The notes under the pieces: model-generated
What the model was told of the DNA's origin: nothing
Seen by the model: the letters and a program-made list of their open reading frames with translations, nothing else
Databases searched by the model: none
Part shown: positions 24,486 to 33,664 of the stretch, one piece after another
Layout: the number at the start of each line of letters is the position of its first letter
Position numbering within the stretch: position 1 is the first letter of the stretch
Source: Oscillospiraceae bacterium
GTDB taxonomy: Bacteria; Bacillota; Clostridia; Oscillospirales; Ruminococcaceae
Assembly (NCBI GenBank): GCA_017427265.1
Contig: JAFRTG010000027.1
Location: 62,001 to 126,000 of the forward strand
Length of the DNA: 64,000 bases
Reading direction: 5' to 3'
Position numbers and translations under genes: made by a program

Positions 24486-27107
24486 TCAGCGGAGTGCTGC
24501 CTGTGCCGCAGCCAGTCTTGCGATCGGCACACGGAACGGCGAGCAGGATACATAATCCAGACCGATCTGGTGGCAGAACTCAACGGAAGTCGGGTCGCCG
24601 CCGTGCTCACCGCAGATACCGCAGTGGAGCTTCGGATTCACCGGCTTGCCCAGCTCGATTGCCATCTTCATCAGCTTGCCGACACCGGTCTGATCCAGCT
24701 TTGCGAACGGATCGTTCTCGAAGATCTTGGCATCATAGTAAGCGCCGAGGAACTTGCCTGCGTCGTCACGGGAGAAGCCGAAGGTCATCTGGGTCAGGTC
24801 ATTGGTGCCGAAGCAGAAGAAGTCTGCTTCCTTCGCAATGTCATCAGCAGTCAGAGCAGCACGCGGAATCTCGATCATCGTACCGACCTGATACTTCAGA
24901 TCCACGCCGGCAGCTGCGATGACAGCGTCAGCAGTCTCAACGACAACCTTCTTGACGAACTTGAGCTCCTTGACCTCGCCGACGAGCGGGATCATGATCT
25001 CCGGCTCAACAGTCCAGTCCGGATGTGCCTTCTTGACATTGATTGCAGCCTTGATGACAGCCTTGGTCTGCATTGCTGCGATTTCCGGATAGGTGACAGC
25101 CAGACGGCAGCCGCGGTGACCCATCATCGGGTTGAACTCGTGCAGGGAAGCGATGATTGCCTTGATGTCCTCAACGGACTTGCCCTGTGCGTCTGCCAGT
25201 GCCTTGATATCAGCCTCTTCGGTCGGAACGAACTCGTGGAGCGGCGGATCCAGGAAGCGGATGGTGACAGGGTTGCCTTCCAGAGCCTCATAGAGAGCCT
25301 CGAAGTCTGCCTGCTGCATCGGCTCGATCTTTGCCAGAGCTGCCTCACGCTGCTCAACGGTGTCAGCGCAGATCATCTCACGGAATGCTGCAATTCTGGA
25401 CGGCTCAAAGAACATGTGCTCAGTACGGCAGAGACCGATACCCTCAGCGCCAAGCTCTCTTGCCTTCTTTGCATCAGCCGGGGTATCCGCATTGGTGCGG
25501 ACCTTCAGCTTGCGATACTTGTCAGCCCAGCCCATAACGCGGCCGAACTCGCCTGCGATCTGAGCGTCAACAGTCGGGATGATGCCCTTGTAGATGTTAC
25601 CGGTGGTGCCGTCGATGGAGATCGGATCGCCTTCCTTGAAGGTCTCACCGGCCAGCGTGAACACCTTGTTTGCCTCGTCCATGTTGATCTCGGAGCAGCC
25701 GGAAACGCAGCAGGTACCCATACCGCGGGCAACAACAGCTGCGTGAGAGGTCATACCGCCGCGGACAGTCAGGATACCCTGAGATGCCTTCATACCGGTG
25801 ATGTCCTCCGGAGAGGTCTCCAGACGAACCAGAACGACCTTTTCGCCGCGTGCATTCCAAGCCTCTGCATCGTCAGCAGTAAAGACAACCTTACCGCAGG
25901 CAGCGCCGGGAGATGCGCCGAGACCCTTGCCCAGCGGAGTTGCGGCCTTCAGAGCCTTTGCATCGAACTGCGGGTGCAGCAGGGTGTCGAGGTTACGCGG
26001 GTCGATCATCAGAACAGCTTCCTGCTCGGTCTTCATGCCCTCATCAACGAGGTCGCAAGCGATCTTGAGAGCTGCCGGAGCAGTTCTCTTACCGTTACGG
26101 CACTGGAGCATGTAGAGCTTCTTGTTCTCAACAGTGAACTCCATGTCCTGCATATCGTGATAGTGCTCTTCGAGGATGTTGCAGACCTTGATGAACTCTG
26201 CATATGCATCCGGGAACTCCTGCTCCATCTGAGCGATCGGCATCGGGGTACGGACACCGGCAACGACGTCCTCGCCCTGTGCGTTCTTCAGGAATTCGCC
26301 CATCAGCTTCTTCTCGCCGGTTGCCGGGTCACGGGTAAATGCAACACCGGTACCGCAGTCATCGCCCATGTTGCCGAATGCCATCATCTGCACGTTGACA
26401 GCAGTACCCCAGGAATACGGGATATCGTTGTCACGACGGTAGACGTTTGCACGCGGGTTGTCCCAGGAGCGGAAAACTGCCTTGATTGCGCCCATCAGCT
26501 GTGCCTTCGGATCGGTCGGGAAGTCCTCGCCGATCTTGGACTTGTACTCTGCCTTGAACTGCTCTGCGAGCTCCTTCAGATCGGCAGCGGTCAGCTCAAC
26601 GTCCTGCTTGACGCCGCGCTCAGCCTTCATCTTGTCGATCAGCTCTTCAAAGTACTTCTTGCCGACTTCCATAACGACGTCGGAATACATCTGGATGAAT
26701 CTTCTGTAGCAGTCATATGCCCAGCGCTCGTTGCCGGACTTCTCAGCCATGGTCTTGACGACTTCTTCGTTCAGACCGAGGTTGAGGATTGTATCCATCA
26801 TACCCGGCATGGATGCTCTTGCGCCCGAACGGACGGAAACGAGCAGCGGGTTTTCCTTGTCACCGAACTTCTTGCCGGTGATGCCTTCCATCTTTACGAT
26901 GTACTCTTCGATTTCAGCCATGATCTCAGGATTGATCTGACGGCCGTCCTCGTAGTACTGGGTGCAGGCCTCGGTCGAAATGGTAAAGCCCTGCGGAACC
27001 GGGAGACCGATGTTGGTCATCTCAGCAAGGTTCGCGCCCTTACCGCCGAGGAGCTCACGCATGTTTGCGTTACCCTCAGAGAAGAGGTAACAATATTTTT
27101 TGCCCAT
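24486..27107 (-). CDS. ppdK: Pyruvate, phosphate dikinase
   Basis: 873-aa cytosolic enzyme that links PEP, AMP and PPi with pyruvate, ATP and Pi; in anaerobic Clostridia it often replaces or supports pyruvate kinase. Domains in order: N-terminal ATP-grasp (GGKGANLAEM), central swivelling phospho-His domain (GGMTSHAAVVARGMG, His in TSHA), C-terminal PEP/pyruvate TIM barrel (GTNDLTQMTFGFSRDD and the catalytic Cys in HCGICGEHGG). Length is standard. Start at ATG 27105-27107 with GGAGG eight bases upstream; the next upstream ATG overlaps the ribosome site. Confidence 0.97.
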   Translation of the reverse strand: MGKKYCYLFSEGNANMRELLGGKGANLAEMTNIGLPVPQGFTISTEACTQYYEDGRQINPEIMAEIEEYIVKMEGITGKKFGDKENPLLVSVRSGARASMPGMMDTILNLGLNEEVVKTMAEKSGNERWAYDCYRRFIQMYSDVVMEVGKKYFEELIDKMKAERGVKQDVELTAADLKELAEQFKAEYKSKIGEDFPTDPKAQLMGAIKAVFRSWDNPRANVYRRDNDIPYSWGTAVNVQMMAFGNMGDDCGTGVAFTRDPATGEKKLMGEFLKNAQGEDVVAGVRTPMPIAQMEQEFPDAYAEFIKVCNILEEHYHDMQDMEFTVENKKLYMLQCRNGKRTAPAALKIACDLVDEGMKTEQEAVLMIDPRNLDTLLHPQFDAKALKAATPLGKGLGASPGAACGKVVFTADDAEAWNARGEKVVLVRLETSPEDITGMKASQGILTVRGGMTSHAAVVARGMGTCCVSGCSEINMDEANKVFTLAGETFKEGDPISIDGTTGNIYKGIIPTVDAQIAGEFGRVMGWADKYRKLKVRTNADTPADAKKARELGAEGIGLCRTEHMFFEPSRIAAFREMICADTVEQREAALAKIEPMQQADFEALYEALEGNPVTIRFLDPPLHEFVPTEEADIKALADAQGKSVEDIKAIIASLHEFNPMMGHRGCRLAVTYPEIAAMQTKAVIKAAINVKKAHPDWTVEPEIMIPLVGEVKELKFVKKVVVETADAVIAAAGVDLKYQVGTMIEIPRAALTADDIAKEADFFCFGTNDLTQMTFGFSRDDAGKFLGAYYDAKIFENDPFAKLDQTGVGKLMKMAIELGKPVNPKLHCGICGEHGGDPTSVEFCHQIGLDYVSCSPFRVPIARLAAAQAALR

Positions 27108-27189
27108 TGGAAAAACCTCCATTCTTTGAATACCGGCTGACGGAACACGGTTTGCTGCGGGCGCAGTTCACCCCATAAGCCGGAGATAG

Positions 27190-27198
27190 CATTATTAT
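27190..27198 (-). promoter_or_regulatory. Likely -10 region of the ppdK promoter
   Basis: On the - strand GGTATAATAATG lies about 90 bases before ppdK, a strong TATAAT box with only a weak -35 (TGGATT-like) 17 bases upstream. Confidence 0.5.
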
Positions 27199-27289
27199 AC
27201 CATATAAATCCATAAAAATCCAGTCCTTTGCCCAAACTTTTTCTTTCAGCCCCGATTTTTGGCATTTTTCACAAATCTGCGGAATTCTC

Positions 27290-27318
27290 TTGCAATTTCC
27301 GGCAAAATCGGGGATAAT
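27290..27318 (+). promoter_or_regulatory. Promoter of the walJ-rlmH-rnh genes
   Basis: TTGCAA, 17 bases, GATAAT. The -35 box is embedded in GGAATTCTCTTGCAATTT, an 18-mer that recurs at the promoter of the gene at 44599. Confidence 0.72.
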
Positions 27319-27418
27319 GAAAGGCAGTGCGCCGGGTACGGATGCGTCCCCGGCTGAAGATGATACGAAAAACAGGTGAGCCGGATGCCGGTTCCCTGAC
27401 TGACAGGAGGATGCTGGC

Positions 27419-28201
27419 ATGGCGAGAATCTATCCGCTGTTCAGCTCAAGCAGCGGCAATGCGGTGTTTGTCGGGACGCCGGACGGCGGATTCCTGATCG
27501 ACTGCGGCGTTTCGGCGCGGCGGATGAAGCAGGCGCTTTCGCGCTGCGGGATTCCGGTTGAGGCGGTGCAGGGGATTTTTATCACACACGACCATTCTGA
27601 CCATGTTGCCGGTCTGCGGGTGTTTGCAAAGCAGCATCCGGTTCCGGTTTTTGCAGAGCCTCTGACGCGGGAGAGCCTTTACCGCTGCGGGCGGCTCGAA
27701 CCGGAGCAGGACTGCACGGTGCTCACCGGCAGCACGGAATGCGCCGGCATCCGCATAACGCCGTTTGCCACGCCGCACGATACCGTACAGAGCTGCGGCT
27801 ACCGCATGGAGATGCCCGACGGGCGCATCTGTGCGATCTGTACCGATCTCGGTTACATATCCGACACAGCGGCTGCGGCGCTCACAGGCTGCGATCTGGT
27901 GCTGCTGGAAGCGAATTACGATATGCAGATGCTCCGCACGGGGCCGTATCCGGCGCCGCTCAAGCTGCGGATTGCCTCGAAGAACGGGCATCTTTCTAAT
28001 GATGACTGCGCAGATGAGGCAAGGGTTCTCGCGGAGCAGGGAACGGCGCATTTTGTGCTGGGACATCTCAGTCAGCACAACAATCTGCCGGAGCTGGCCG
28101 AGCGGACGGTCGAGCAGCGGCTTGCGGGATTCGTCCGCGGCCGGGACTATACGCTGCGGGCGGCATCGCCCGAAACAGACGGAAGGATGATCGTGTTTTG
28201 A
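27419..28201 (+). CDS. MBL-fold metallohydrolase, WalJ/YycJ-like
   Basis: 260-aa metallo-beta-lactamase-fold protein. The zinc motif THDHSDHVAGL (HxHxDH) lies near residue 57, further ligands in ATPHDT and the Asp in ICTDLGYI, and LGHLSQHNN near the C-terminus. The start MARIYPLFSSSSGN is typical of the YycJ/WalJ group, linked to DNA metabolism and cell-wall control in Bacillus and often next to rlmH, as here. It shares one base with rlmH (TGATG). ATG 27419 follows ACAGGAGG. Confidence 0.88.
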   Translation: MARIYPLFSSSSGNAVFVGTPDGGFLIDCGVSARRMKQALSRCGIPVEAVQGIFITHDHSDHVAGLRVFAKQHPVPVFAEPLTRESLYRCGRLEPEQDCTVLTGSTECAGIRITPFATPHDTVQSCGYRMEMPDGRICAICTDLGYISDTAAAALTGCDLVLLEANYDMQMLRTGPYPAPLKLRIASKNGHLSNDDCADEARVLAEQGTAHFVLGHLSQHNNLPELAERTVEQRLAGFVRGRDYTLRAASPETDGRMIVF

Positions 28202-28674
28202 TGCAGATACACCTGATTACGGTCGGGAAACTGAAAGAAAAGTGGCTCCGCGAGGCCTATGCGGAATACGAAAAGCGGCTGCAGCGCTACTGCCGGCTGA
28301 CCCTGACCGAGCTGCCGGAAGCCAGACTGCCGGAGGTGCCGTCCGAGGCGGAAACCGCTGCGGCGCTTGCGCAGGAGGGCAAAGCAATTCTGCAGGCGTG
28401 CCGCGGCAGAATCATTGCGCTCTGCATTGAGGGAAAGCTCTGCAGCAGCGAGGAATTCTCTGCGATGCTCGACCGTGCGGCGGTGTCCGGAGACAGCACG
28501 GTCAGCTTTGTGATCGGTTCGAGCTTCGGGCTTTCCGATGAGGTAAAAAGCCGCGCAGATATGAAGTTTTCCATGTCCCCGATGACGTTTACGCATCAGA
28601 TTGCGCGCGTGCTGCTTGCAGAGCAGATCTACCGGGCATTCCAGATCAGCACCGGCGGAAAATACCATAAATGA
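28201..28674 (+). CDS. rlmH: 23S rRNA (pseudouridine1915-N3)-methyltransferase RlmH
   Basis: 157-aa SPOUT methyltransferase acting on pseudouridine 1915 in helix 69 of the 50S subunit. It has IHLITVGKLKEKWLREAYAE at the N-terminus, IALCIEGKLCSSEEFS, and the SAM-binding knot FVIGSSFGLSDEV, ending in FRISTGGKYHK-type sequence (here FQISTGGKYHK) as in the family. The length (157-159) is standard. Confidence 0.96.
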   Translation: MQIHLITVGKLKEKWLREAYAEYEKRLQRYCRLTLTELPEARLPEVPSEAETAAALAQEGKAILQACRGRIIALCIEGKLCSSEEFSAMLDRAAVSGDSTVSFVIGSSFGLSDEVKSRADMKFSMSPMTFTHQIARVLLAEQIYRAFQISTGGKYHK

Positions 28675-28719
28675 TGCGGAAACTGCCGGATGCGGCAGGC
28701 AAGAAAGGATACATTTTCT

Positions 28720-29193
28720 ATGATACTTGATAAAGGAAGACCGCAGGTCATGATCTTCTCGGACGGTGCCTGCAGCGGCAATCCCGGCCCCGGCGGCTGG
28801 GGTACCATTTTGCAGTTTACCGATCCCGCAGGCAGGCTCCATGAGAAAGAGCTCTCCGGCGGTGAGCCCCATACCACGAATAACCGCATGGAGCTGACCG
28901 GTGTGATCTCCGGGCTGGAAGCGCTCGTGACGCCCTGCGCCGTCACGCTCACCACCGACAGCCGCTATGTCGTGGACAGCATCACCAAGCGCTGGGTCTA
29001 TGCATGGCAGAAAAAGGGCTGGATCAAATCGGACAAAAAGCCTGCACTCAATGTCGATCTCTGGGAACGCCTGCTCCCGCTGCTCGAAAAGCATCAGGTG
29101 ACGTTCGTCTGGGTGAAGGGTCACGCCGGACACCCGGAAAACGAACGCTGCGACCGGCTTGCTGTTGCGCAGCGCGACCGTCACGCACATTAA
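28720..29193 (+). CDS. rnhA: Ribonuclease HI
   Basis: 157-aa RNase H that removes RNA from RNA-DNA hybrids. Catalytic acids: Asp in [18 protein letters not shown], Glu in [11 protein letters not shown], Asp in [11 protein letters not shown], and Asp in ENERCDRLA; the helper His lies in KGHAGHPEN. The start ATG 28720 is preferred, with AAAGGA upstream; a start at 28690 has no ribosome site. Terminated at 29197-29240. Confidence 0.94.
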   Translation: MILDKGRPQVMIFSDGACSGNPGPGGWGTILQFTDPAGRLHEKELSGGEPHTTNNRMELTGVISGLEALVTPCAVTLTTDSRYVVDSITKRWVYAWQKKGWIKSDKKPALNVDLWERLLPLLEKHQVTFVWVKGHAGHPENERCDRLAVAQRDRHAH

Positions 29194-29196
29194 ATC

Positions 29197-29240
29197 AAAC
29201 AGCCCGAAATCCGTCTGACTGACCGGTTCCGGGCTGTTTT
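29197..29240. terminator. Bidirectional terminator between rnhA and the esterase gene
   Basis: AAACAGCCCG pairs with CGGGCTGTTT over a 23-base loop, with T-rich sequence on both outer sides for the two converging genes. Confidence 0.8.
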
Positions 29241-29265
29241 GCATATTAAAAGCGGTCTGTGGATT

Positions 29266-30777
29266 TTATCGCGCAGCAATCTTGTTTTTGAACGGCGCCA
29301 GCGGCAGTCCGTTTGTGCCGAACACATGCGCTGACGGATTGTTTTCCCATGCATAGCTGACTGTGACCGGTGCGGCAACGCCGTCAGCCGACAGCGTAAT
29401 CTGTCCGCGGCCGAACTGCGCACGCGCCGGGTGAAAAATTCCGTCTGCACCGGCAAGCGCAAAGCCCTCCGGTTCACCGGTCAGCACAAAGCCTTCGTCG
29501 GCGCCGCCGATCAGGACGGTCACGCTCTTTCCGCTGACATAACCGGCGCGGTATGCAGGCGCATTCGCCCTGCACGCAGGCAGCTTATGATAAACCGTGT
29601 GCAGTGCCTGCAGCGCCAGACGGTGTCCGACCGGCGCCTTATCGGCCGGGTGGATGTCGTCAGGATCGCCGCAGTCGAGAATCACTGCAAGACCTGTATT
29701 GCGCAGATTGCGGAAAACCGCGTACTGTGCCTGCCGCAGCTCCGCCCAGCCCTCGCTTTCCGGGAAATCCGGATCGCGGTAGCCGGGGAGCTGTACATTC
29801 AGGAACGGCAGCGCCGGATCGTTCCAGTCACGCCGCCAGCAGGTAATCAGTCCCGTCAGCAGATGCGCATACGCTGAGGCGCGGAAGCAGTCGGATTCGC
29901 CCTGATAAAACAGGAATCCGCGCAGCGTATACGGGCAGACGCGCTGCAGCATCGTTTCATAGAGACCGCAGGGACGCTGCTCGTTTTTCGGTCCCATCGG
30001 GCCGGGATAGTAATCAGGGCCGAGGACGGCTTCCTTTTCCGCTTCGGTCATCTCCGGATGCGCTTCACTCAGCTGAATGCGCTTTGTCCAGTAGGCCTCC
30101 TGCTTGGCGGCATAGTCGTCAAATGCGGCATTGAGCTCCGCTTCCGTTTTGCCTGCGGTCGCTTTTGCATAGTCGTCCAGATAGGGCAGCAGCAGCGGAT
30201 CCTGTTCGAGCACATCACGCGAAACCCACGCAGATGCGGAGGTTCCGCCCCAGTTGCAGCCGATCAGGCCGACTGTGACGCCGAGACACTGCGCAAGCTC
30301 CAGCGCATAATAAAGCCCGACCGCAGACCATGCCGCGGCGTTCTCTGCGGATGCTGCCGCCCAGCAGCTTTTGCGCTCGTTCCGGTCGAAATCACCATCA
30401 AAGCTGCGCTGCTTCGGGACGGCATAGAACCGCACGCCGCATTCCGGTCTGAGCGATTCCAGAAGTGCCTTGCCGTTTTTCTCATTGCGGATTTCAAATT
30501 CCATATTGCTCTGTCCGCCGCAGAGCCAGACCTCGCCGACTGCAATATCACGGAATGTCCGGACGACCGCACCGCTGCGGATTGTCATGGTCAGCCCGGA
30601 TGCGGCGGGCATCGGGGGGAGCGTTACGCGCCACGCGCCGTTTCTGACGGTATCGCTTGCGCTGTATCCGGCCAGTGTGACGGTCACCCTGCGGCCGTCC
30701 TTTCCGTCGCCCCAGACCGTAATCGGCTTTTCACGCTGAAGCACCATGCAGTCTGTGAAAATCGCTGCTGCTCTCAA
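29266..30777 (-). CDS. Sialate O-acetylesterase-like SGNH esterase
   Basis: 503-aa esterase of the SIAE type, which removes acetyl groups from sialic acids or other glycans. The N-terminal beta-sandwich (FTDCMVLQREKPITVWG is typical) is followed by the SGNH domain: nucleophile Ser in LCGGQSNMEFE, Gly/Asn in GLIGCNWGGTSASAW, FYQGESD, and DIHPADKAPVGHRLA with the Asp-His pair. There is no signal peptide, so it may act inside the cell on imported sugars. The start is TTG 30775-30777, seven bases after GGAGG. Last gene of the malQ operon. Confidence 0.92.
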   Translation of the reverse strand: MRAAAIFTDCMVLQREKPITVWGDGKDGRRVTVTLAGYSASDTVRNGAWRVTLPPMPAASGLTMTIRSGAVVRTFRDIAVGEVWLCGGQSNMEFEIRNEKNGKALLESLRPECGVRFYAVPKQRSFDGDFDRNERKSCWAAASAENAAAWSAVGLYYALELAQCLGVTVGLIGCNWGGTSASAWVSRDVLEQDPLLLPYLDDYAKATAGKTEAELNAAFDDYAAKQEAYWTKRIQLSEAHPEMTEAEKEAVLGPDYYPGPMGPKNEQRPCGLYETMLQRVCPYTLRGFLFYQGESDCFRASAYAHLLTGLITCWRRDWNDPALPFLNVQLPGYRDPDFPESEGWAELRQAQYAVFRNLRNTGLAVILDCGDPDDIHPADKAPVGHRLALQALHTVYHKLPACRANAPAYRAGYVSGKSVTVLIGGADEGFVLTGEPEGFALAGADGIFHPARAQFGRGQITLSADGVAAPVTVSYAWENNPSAHVFGTNGLPLAPFKNKIAAR

Positions 30778-30807
30778 ATTCTCTCCTCCTTCGTTTTACG
30801 GCCGGTT

Positions 30808-31191
30808 TCAGACCGTAATCTCGATCACATTGCCTTCAATCGCCGCAATGCTGCTTTCATAGCAGCCGTCTCCGGTGGTGCGGGGGCCGCTGATGACGGA
30901 GTAGCCCGCCGCCCGGAGCTGTTCGGTCAGGCGGTCAACCGCCTCTTTGCTCCCGACGCTGAACGCGATATGCGCATAACCTGTCCGGACGGGGGTTTTG
31001 GCTTCATCGGACATGTCCGGCCTTGTCATCAGTTCAAGCCGCGAACCGTCGTCAAAGCTGATAAAATATGACCGGAACTGCGTGCGCGGATTCAGATAGC
31101 CGCTGTTTGCGCATCCGCCGAAGAACCGGACGAAAAAATCGCGCGCGGCTTCAAGATCGTTTACGTACATTGCGATATGCTCAATCTTCAT
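30808..31191 (-). CDS. VOC-family (glyoxalase-like) protein
   Basis: 127-aa protein with two beta-alpha-beta-beta-beta units. It begins MKIEHIAMYVNDLEAARDFF with a metal-ligand His, then SRLELM with Glu, YAHIAFSV with the second His, and NVIEI with Glu, so a metal site is complete. Substrate unknown; family members include glyoxalases, dioxygenases and resistance proteins. Start at 31191 chosen by the domain start and GAGGAA upstream. It lies in the malQ operon. Confidence 0.85.
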   Translation of the reverse strand: MKIEHIAMYVNDLEAARDFFVRFFGGCANSGYLNPRTQFRSYFISFDDGSRLELMTRPDMSDEAKTPVRTGYAHIAFSVGSKEAVDRLTEQLRAAGYSVISGPRTTGDGCYESSIAAIEGNVIEITV

Positions 31192-31211
31192 GGGTTCCTC
31201 ATTTGGGGGAT

Positions 31212-32714
31212 TTACTCCGCCTGTTCCTCTGCTGTGTTCAGCCGGCCGTAGACCGTATTCATTTCGCGGATTTCTGCTTTCAGCTTCTCTGAAAAATCCG
31301 ACTGCTTTGTGCGGTAAATCCAGTTGCCGCCGAGCGTTGAGGGCGTATTGATGCGCGCAGACGGCGGTGCGTTCAGGAAATCCTGCAGCGGAGCGACCGC
31401 AATCCGTGCCGTACTGCTCCATGCAGCGCGCAGCATTGCCTTCGGCAGCTTTTTCTTCTTTTTGACGCCGAGATATGCCATTGCATAGGCATTGACCGCA
31501 TCATCATTGCTCTTGACCCAGCCGCGCAGCGTGTGGTTATCGTGCGTGCCGGTATAGCAGATGCAGTTTGCGGTGCTGAAATTGTGCGGCAGATACGGAT
31601 TGTCCGCACCGCTGTCGAATGCAAACTGCAGCACCTTCATGCCCGGGAATCCCGTGCGCTTCAGCAGACGTATGACCGCAGGCGTGATATTGCCGAGATC
31701 CTCTGCGATGACCTGCATCTCCCCGAAGGTCTCCTTCGCCGCCTTCCAGAAGGCGTAATCCGGTCCCTTGCGCCATTTGCCGTGCTCTGCGGTCTTGTCG
31801 CCGTAGGGGATTGCATAGTACCGCTCAAAGCCGCGGAAATGGTCGATTCGCACAACGTCATACAGCTTCAGCGTAAAGCCCAGACGGCCGAGCCACCATT
31901 TGTAGCCGTCCTTTGCCATGGCGTCCCAGTCCCAGAGCGGATTGCCCCAGAGCTGACCGGTTACGGCAAAGCAGTCCGGCGGACAGCCTGCAACGGCAGT
32001 CGGTTTTTTATCGCTGTCCAGCTGGAACAGCTTCGGCTTTGCCCAGACCTCTGCACTGTCATATGCCGCATAGATCGGAATATCGCCGATGATGCGGACG
32101 CCCTTGCAGTTCGCATAGGCCTTGAGGCTCTCCCACTGCGTAAAGAAGCAGTACTGCACAAAGCTGTAGAATGTAATCTTGTCTTGATACTGCTTTTTTG
32201 CCTCTGCGACGGCCTCTTTTTTGCAGGATGCGAGCTCCGGCTCCCACTCGTACCACGGTCTGCCCTGATGCGCTTCCTTCAGCGCCATGAACAGCGCATA
32301 ATCCGGCAGCCAGTCTTTCTGTGCCGTGCAGAACTTCCGGAAATCCGAGGGCTTTTTCAGCTTGAAGCCTTCGTATGCTCTGCGGAGCACCGGCAGAATC
32401 TGCTCATAGAGCAGCGCGTAGTCAATCTCCTCGGAATCGCTGTCCCACTGAATGCCCTCGTAATCCGCCGCCGTCAGCCAGCCGCGCTCCTGCAGCCGCT
32501 CAAAGTCGATCAGATAGGGATTGCCGGCAAAGGCCGAGCAGGACTGGTACGGCGAATCGCCGAAGCCGGTCGGGGAGAGCGGCAGTACCTGCCAGTAATG
32601 ACAGCCGGCGCCGCTCAGGAAATCAACAAAGTCATAGGCCGCCTGTCCGAGCTTGCCGATGCCGTGTCGGGACGGCAGCGATGTGACAGGCAGCAGAATT
32701 CCGCTTTCGCGCAT
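31212..32714 (-). CDS. malQ: 4-alpha-glucanotransferase (amylomaltase)
   Basis: 500-aa GH77 enzyme that moves alpha-1,4-glucan pieces between chains in maltodextrin and glycogen use. Family landmarks: ESGILLPVTSLPSRHGIG at the start, GDIPIYAAYDSAEVWA, VRIDHFRGFERYYAIP with the nucleophile Asp, AEDLGNITPAV with the acid/base Glu, and YTGTHDNHTLRGW. Length is standard. ATG 32712-32714 has GGAGG upstream. It is followed by VOC and esterase genes with 20 to 30 base gaps. Confidence 0.96.
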   Translation of the reverse strand: MRESGILLPVTSLPSRHGIGKLGQAAYDFVDFLSGAGCHYWQVLPLSPTGFGDSPYQSCSAFAGNPYLIDFERLQERGWLTAADYEGIQWDSDSEEIDYALLYEQILPVLRRAYEGFKLKKPSDFRKFCTAQKDWLPDYALFMALKEAHQGRPWYEWEPELASCKKEAVAEAKKQYQDKITFYSFVQYCFFTQWESLKAYANCKGVRIIGDIPIYAAYDSAEVWAKPKLFQLDSDKKPTAVAGCPPDCFAVTGQLWGNPLWDWDAMAKDGYKWWLGRLGFTLKLYDVVRIDHFRGFERYYAIPYGDKTAEHGKWRKGPDYAFWKAAKETFGEMQVIAEDLGNITPAVIRLLKRTGFPGMKVLQFAFDSGADNPYLPHNFSTANCICYTGTHDNHTLRGWVKSNDDAVNAYAMAYLGVKKKKKLPKAMLRAAWSSTARIAVAPLQDFLNAPPSARINTPSTLGGNWIYRTKQSDFSEKLKAEIREMNTVYGRLNTAEEQAE

Positions 32715-32725
32715 ATGAACCTCCT

Positions 32726-33070
32726 TCAGTTGCTCCGGTCGCTGCGGGATGTTCCGGCAGCGGGATAAATTTTTCTGCACTGCTCCGGCGCGGCGCTGTC
32801 CTCCTCCGAGATCCAGACTTCTGCCGCGGCGGAAAGATCGTTGTCAAGAAAGGTTTCGGTCTGAAGCAGCCGGATGACCGCTTCTGCCGCTTGTTCCGCG
32901 TCCGCAGCGGAAAGCCAGATCCCCAGCACATGGCCGTTGATGAAATCATAGCCGTTATCCGAAACTGCGCCGCCGGTATATTCCTCGATCCGCTCCGGCA
33001 GTGCATACCGGATGTCCAGATCGGGATTTTTGAGCTTGCCTGCATCGAGCTGTATCAGTACGGTTTCCAT
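32726..33070 (-). CDS. Hypothetical protein, first gene of the malQ operon
   Basis: 114-aa acidic protein beginning METVLIQLDAGKLKNPDLDI. It contains NGYDFINGHVLGIWLSAADAEQA, a pattern seen in small ferredoxin-fold hypothetical proteins. Function not recognised. The start at 33070 is behind AAGGAGGAAC. The stop is 11 bases before malQ, so the two are co-transcribed. Confidence 0.8.
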   Translation of the reverse strand: METVLIQLDAGKLKNPDLDIRYALPERIEEYTGGAVSDNGYDFINGHVLGIWLSAADAEQAAEAVIRLLQTETFLDNDLSAAAEVWISEEDSAAPEQCRKIYPAAGTSRSDRSN

Positions 33071-33165
33071 TGGTTCCTCCTTCTGATTGCTGCGGCGGAA
33101 TTGCATGTATATGCAGCATATTTCTGCAAATGATAACCGAGAAAAACAGGAAAAGGGGTGCTGCT

Positions 33166-33570
33166 GTGCACGGAATCAAGCAACCCGGAGAATATGCCGC
33201 GGTCTTTCTGACCGGCTTTTTCCTCTACGCCTTTCTGGAGATTGCCGGGCGCGGACGCACACACTGGTCGATGGGCATTCTCGGCGGGGCGGCACTCTGT
33301 CTGCTCTACCGCATGGAGCACAGCCTGCAGGAGCCGCTTCTGATCCGCGCGCTGCTCGGTGCGATGTTTGTCACGGCGGCGGAATTCACTGCCGGGGTGA
33401 TCGACAATCTTATCATGGGCTGGAAGGTCTGGGATTATTCGGATCAGCCGTTCAATCTGCTGGGGCAGATCTGCCCGCTGTTCTCGTGCATATGGGTATT
33501 GCTCTGCTGTTTCGGCTGCCGGATTGCGGCGCGGATTTACCGGCAGTATCATCCGGCAGAGGATGTATGA
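33166..33570 (+). CDS. Putative membrane protein, ABC-transporter type IV (CmpB-like, PF06541 style)
   Basis: 134-aa membrane protein with four hydrophobic segments. It carries the pattern WSMGILGGAALCLLYRMEH, AAEFTAGVIDNLIMGWKVWDY and FNLLGQICPLFSCIWV, typical of PF06541. These proteins are annotated as transporter-like but no transport role is proven. The start may be GTG 33166 (behind AAAAGGGGTG) or ATG 33130; the first has the better ribosome site. Divergent from the malQ operon. Confidence 0.8.
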   Translation: MHGIKQPGEYAAVFLTGFFLYAFLEIAGRGRTHWSMGILGGAALCLLYRMEHSLQEPLLIRALLGAMFVTAAEFTAGVIDNLIMGWKVWDYSDQPFNLLGQICPLFSCIWVLLCCFGCRIAARIYRQYHPAEDV

Positions 33571-33573
33571 AAA

Positions 33574-33604
33574 GGGCGCATCGGTGCTGTTCTGCCGATG
33601 CGCC
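33574..33604. terminator. Terminator between the converging CmpB-like and TPR genes
   Basis: GGGCGCATCGG pairs with CCGATGCGCCC. TTTT follows on the - strand, so it mainly serves the TPR gene. Confidence 0.75.
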
Positions 33605-33664
33605 CTCTGTACTGCAGACACGGAGCGGACGGCAGCTGCGGCTGCGTGCGGATCGTCCTCCGGC

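Noticed and set aside
24570-27140. 856-codon + strand frame antisense to ppdK
   Set aside because: Shadow of ppdK; no family pattern and no ribosome site.
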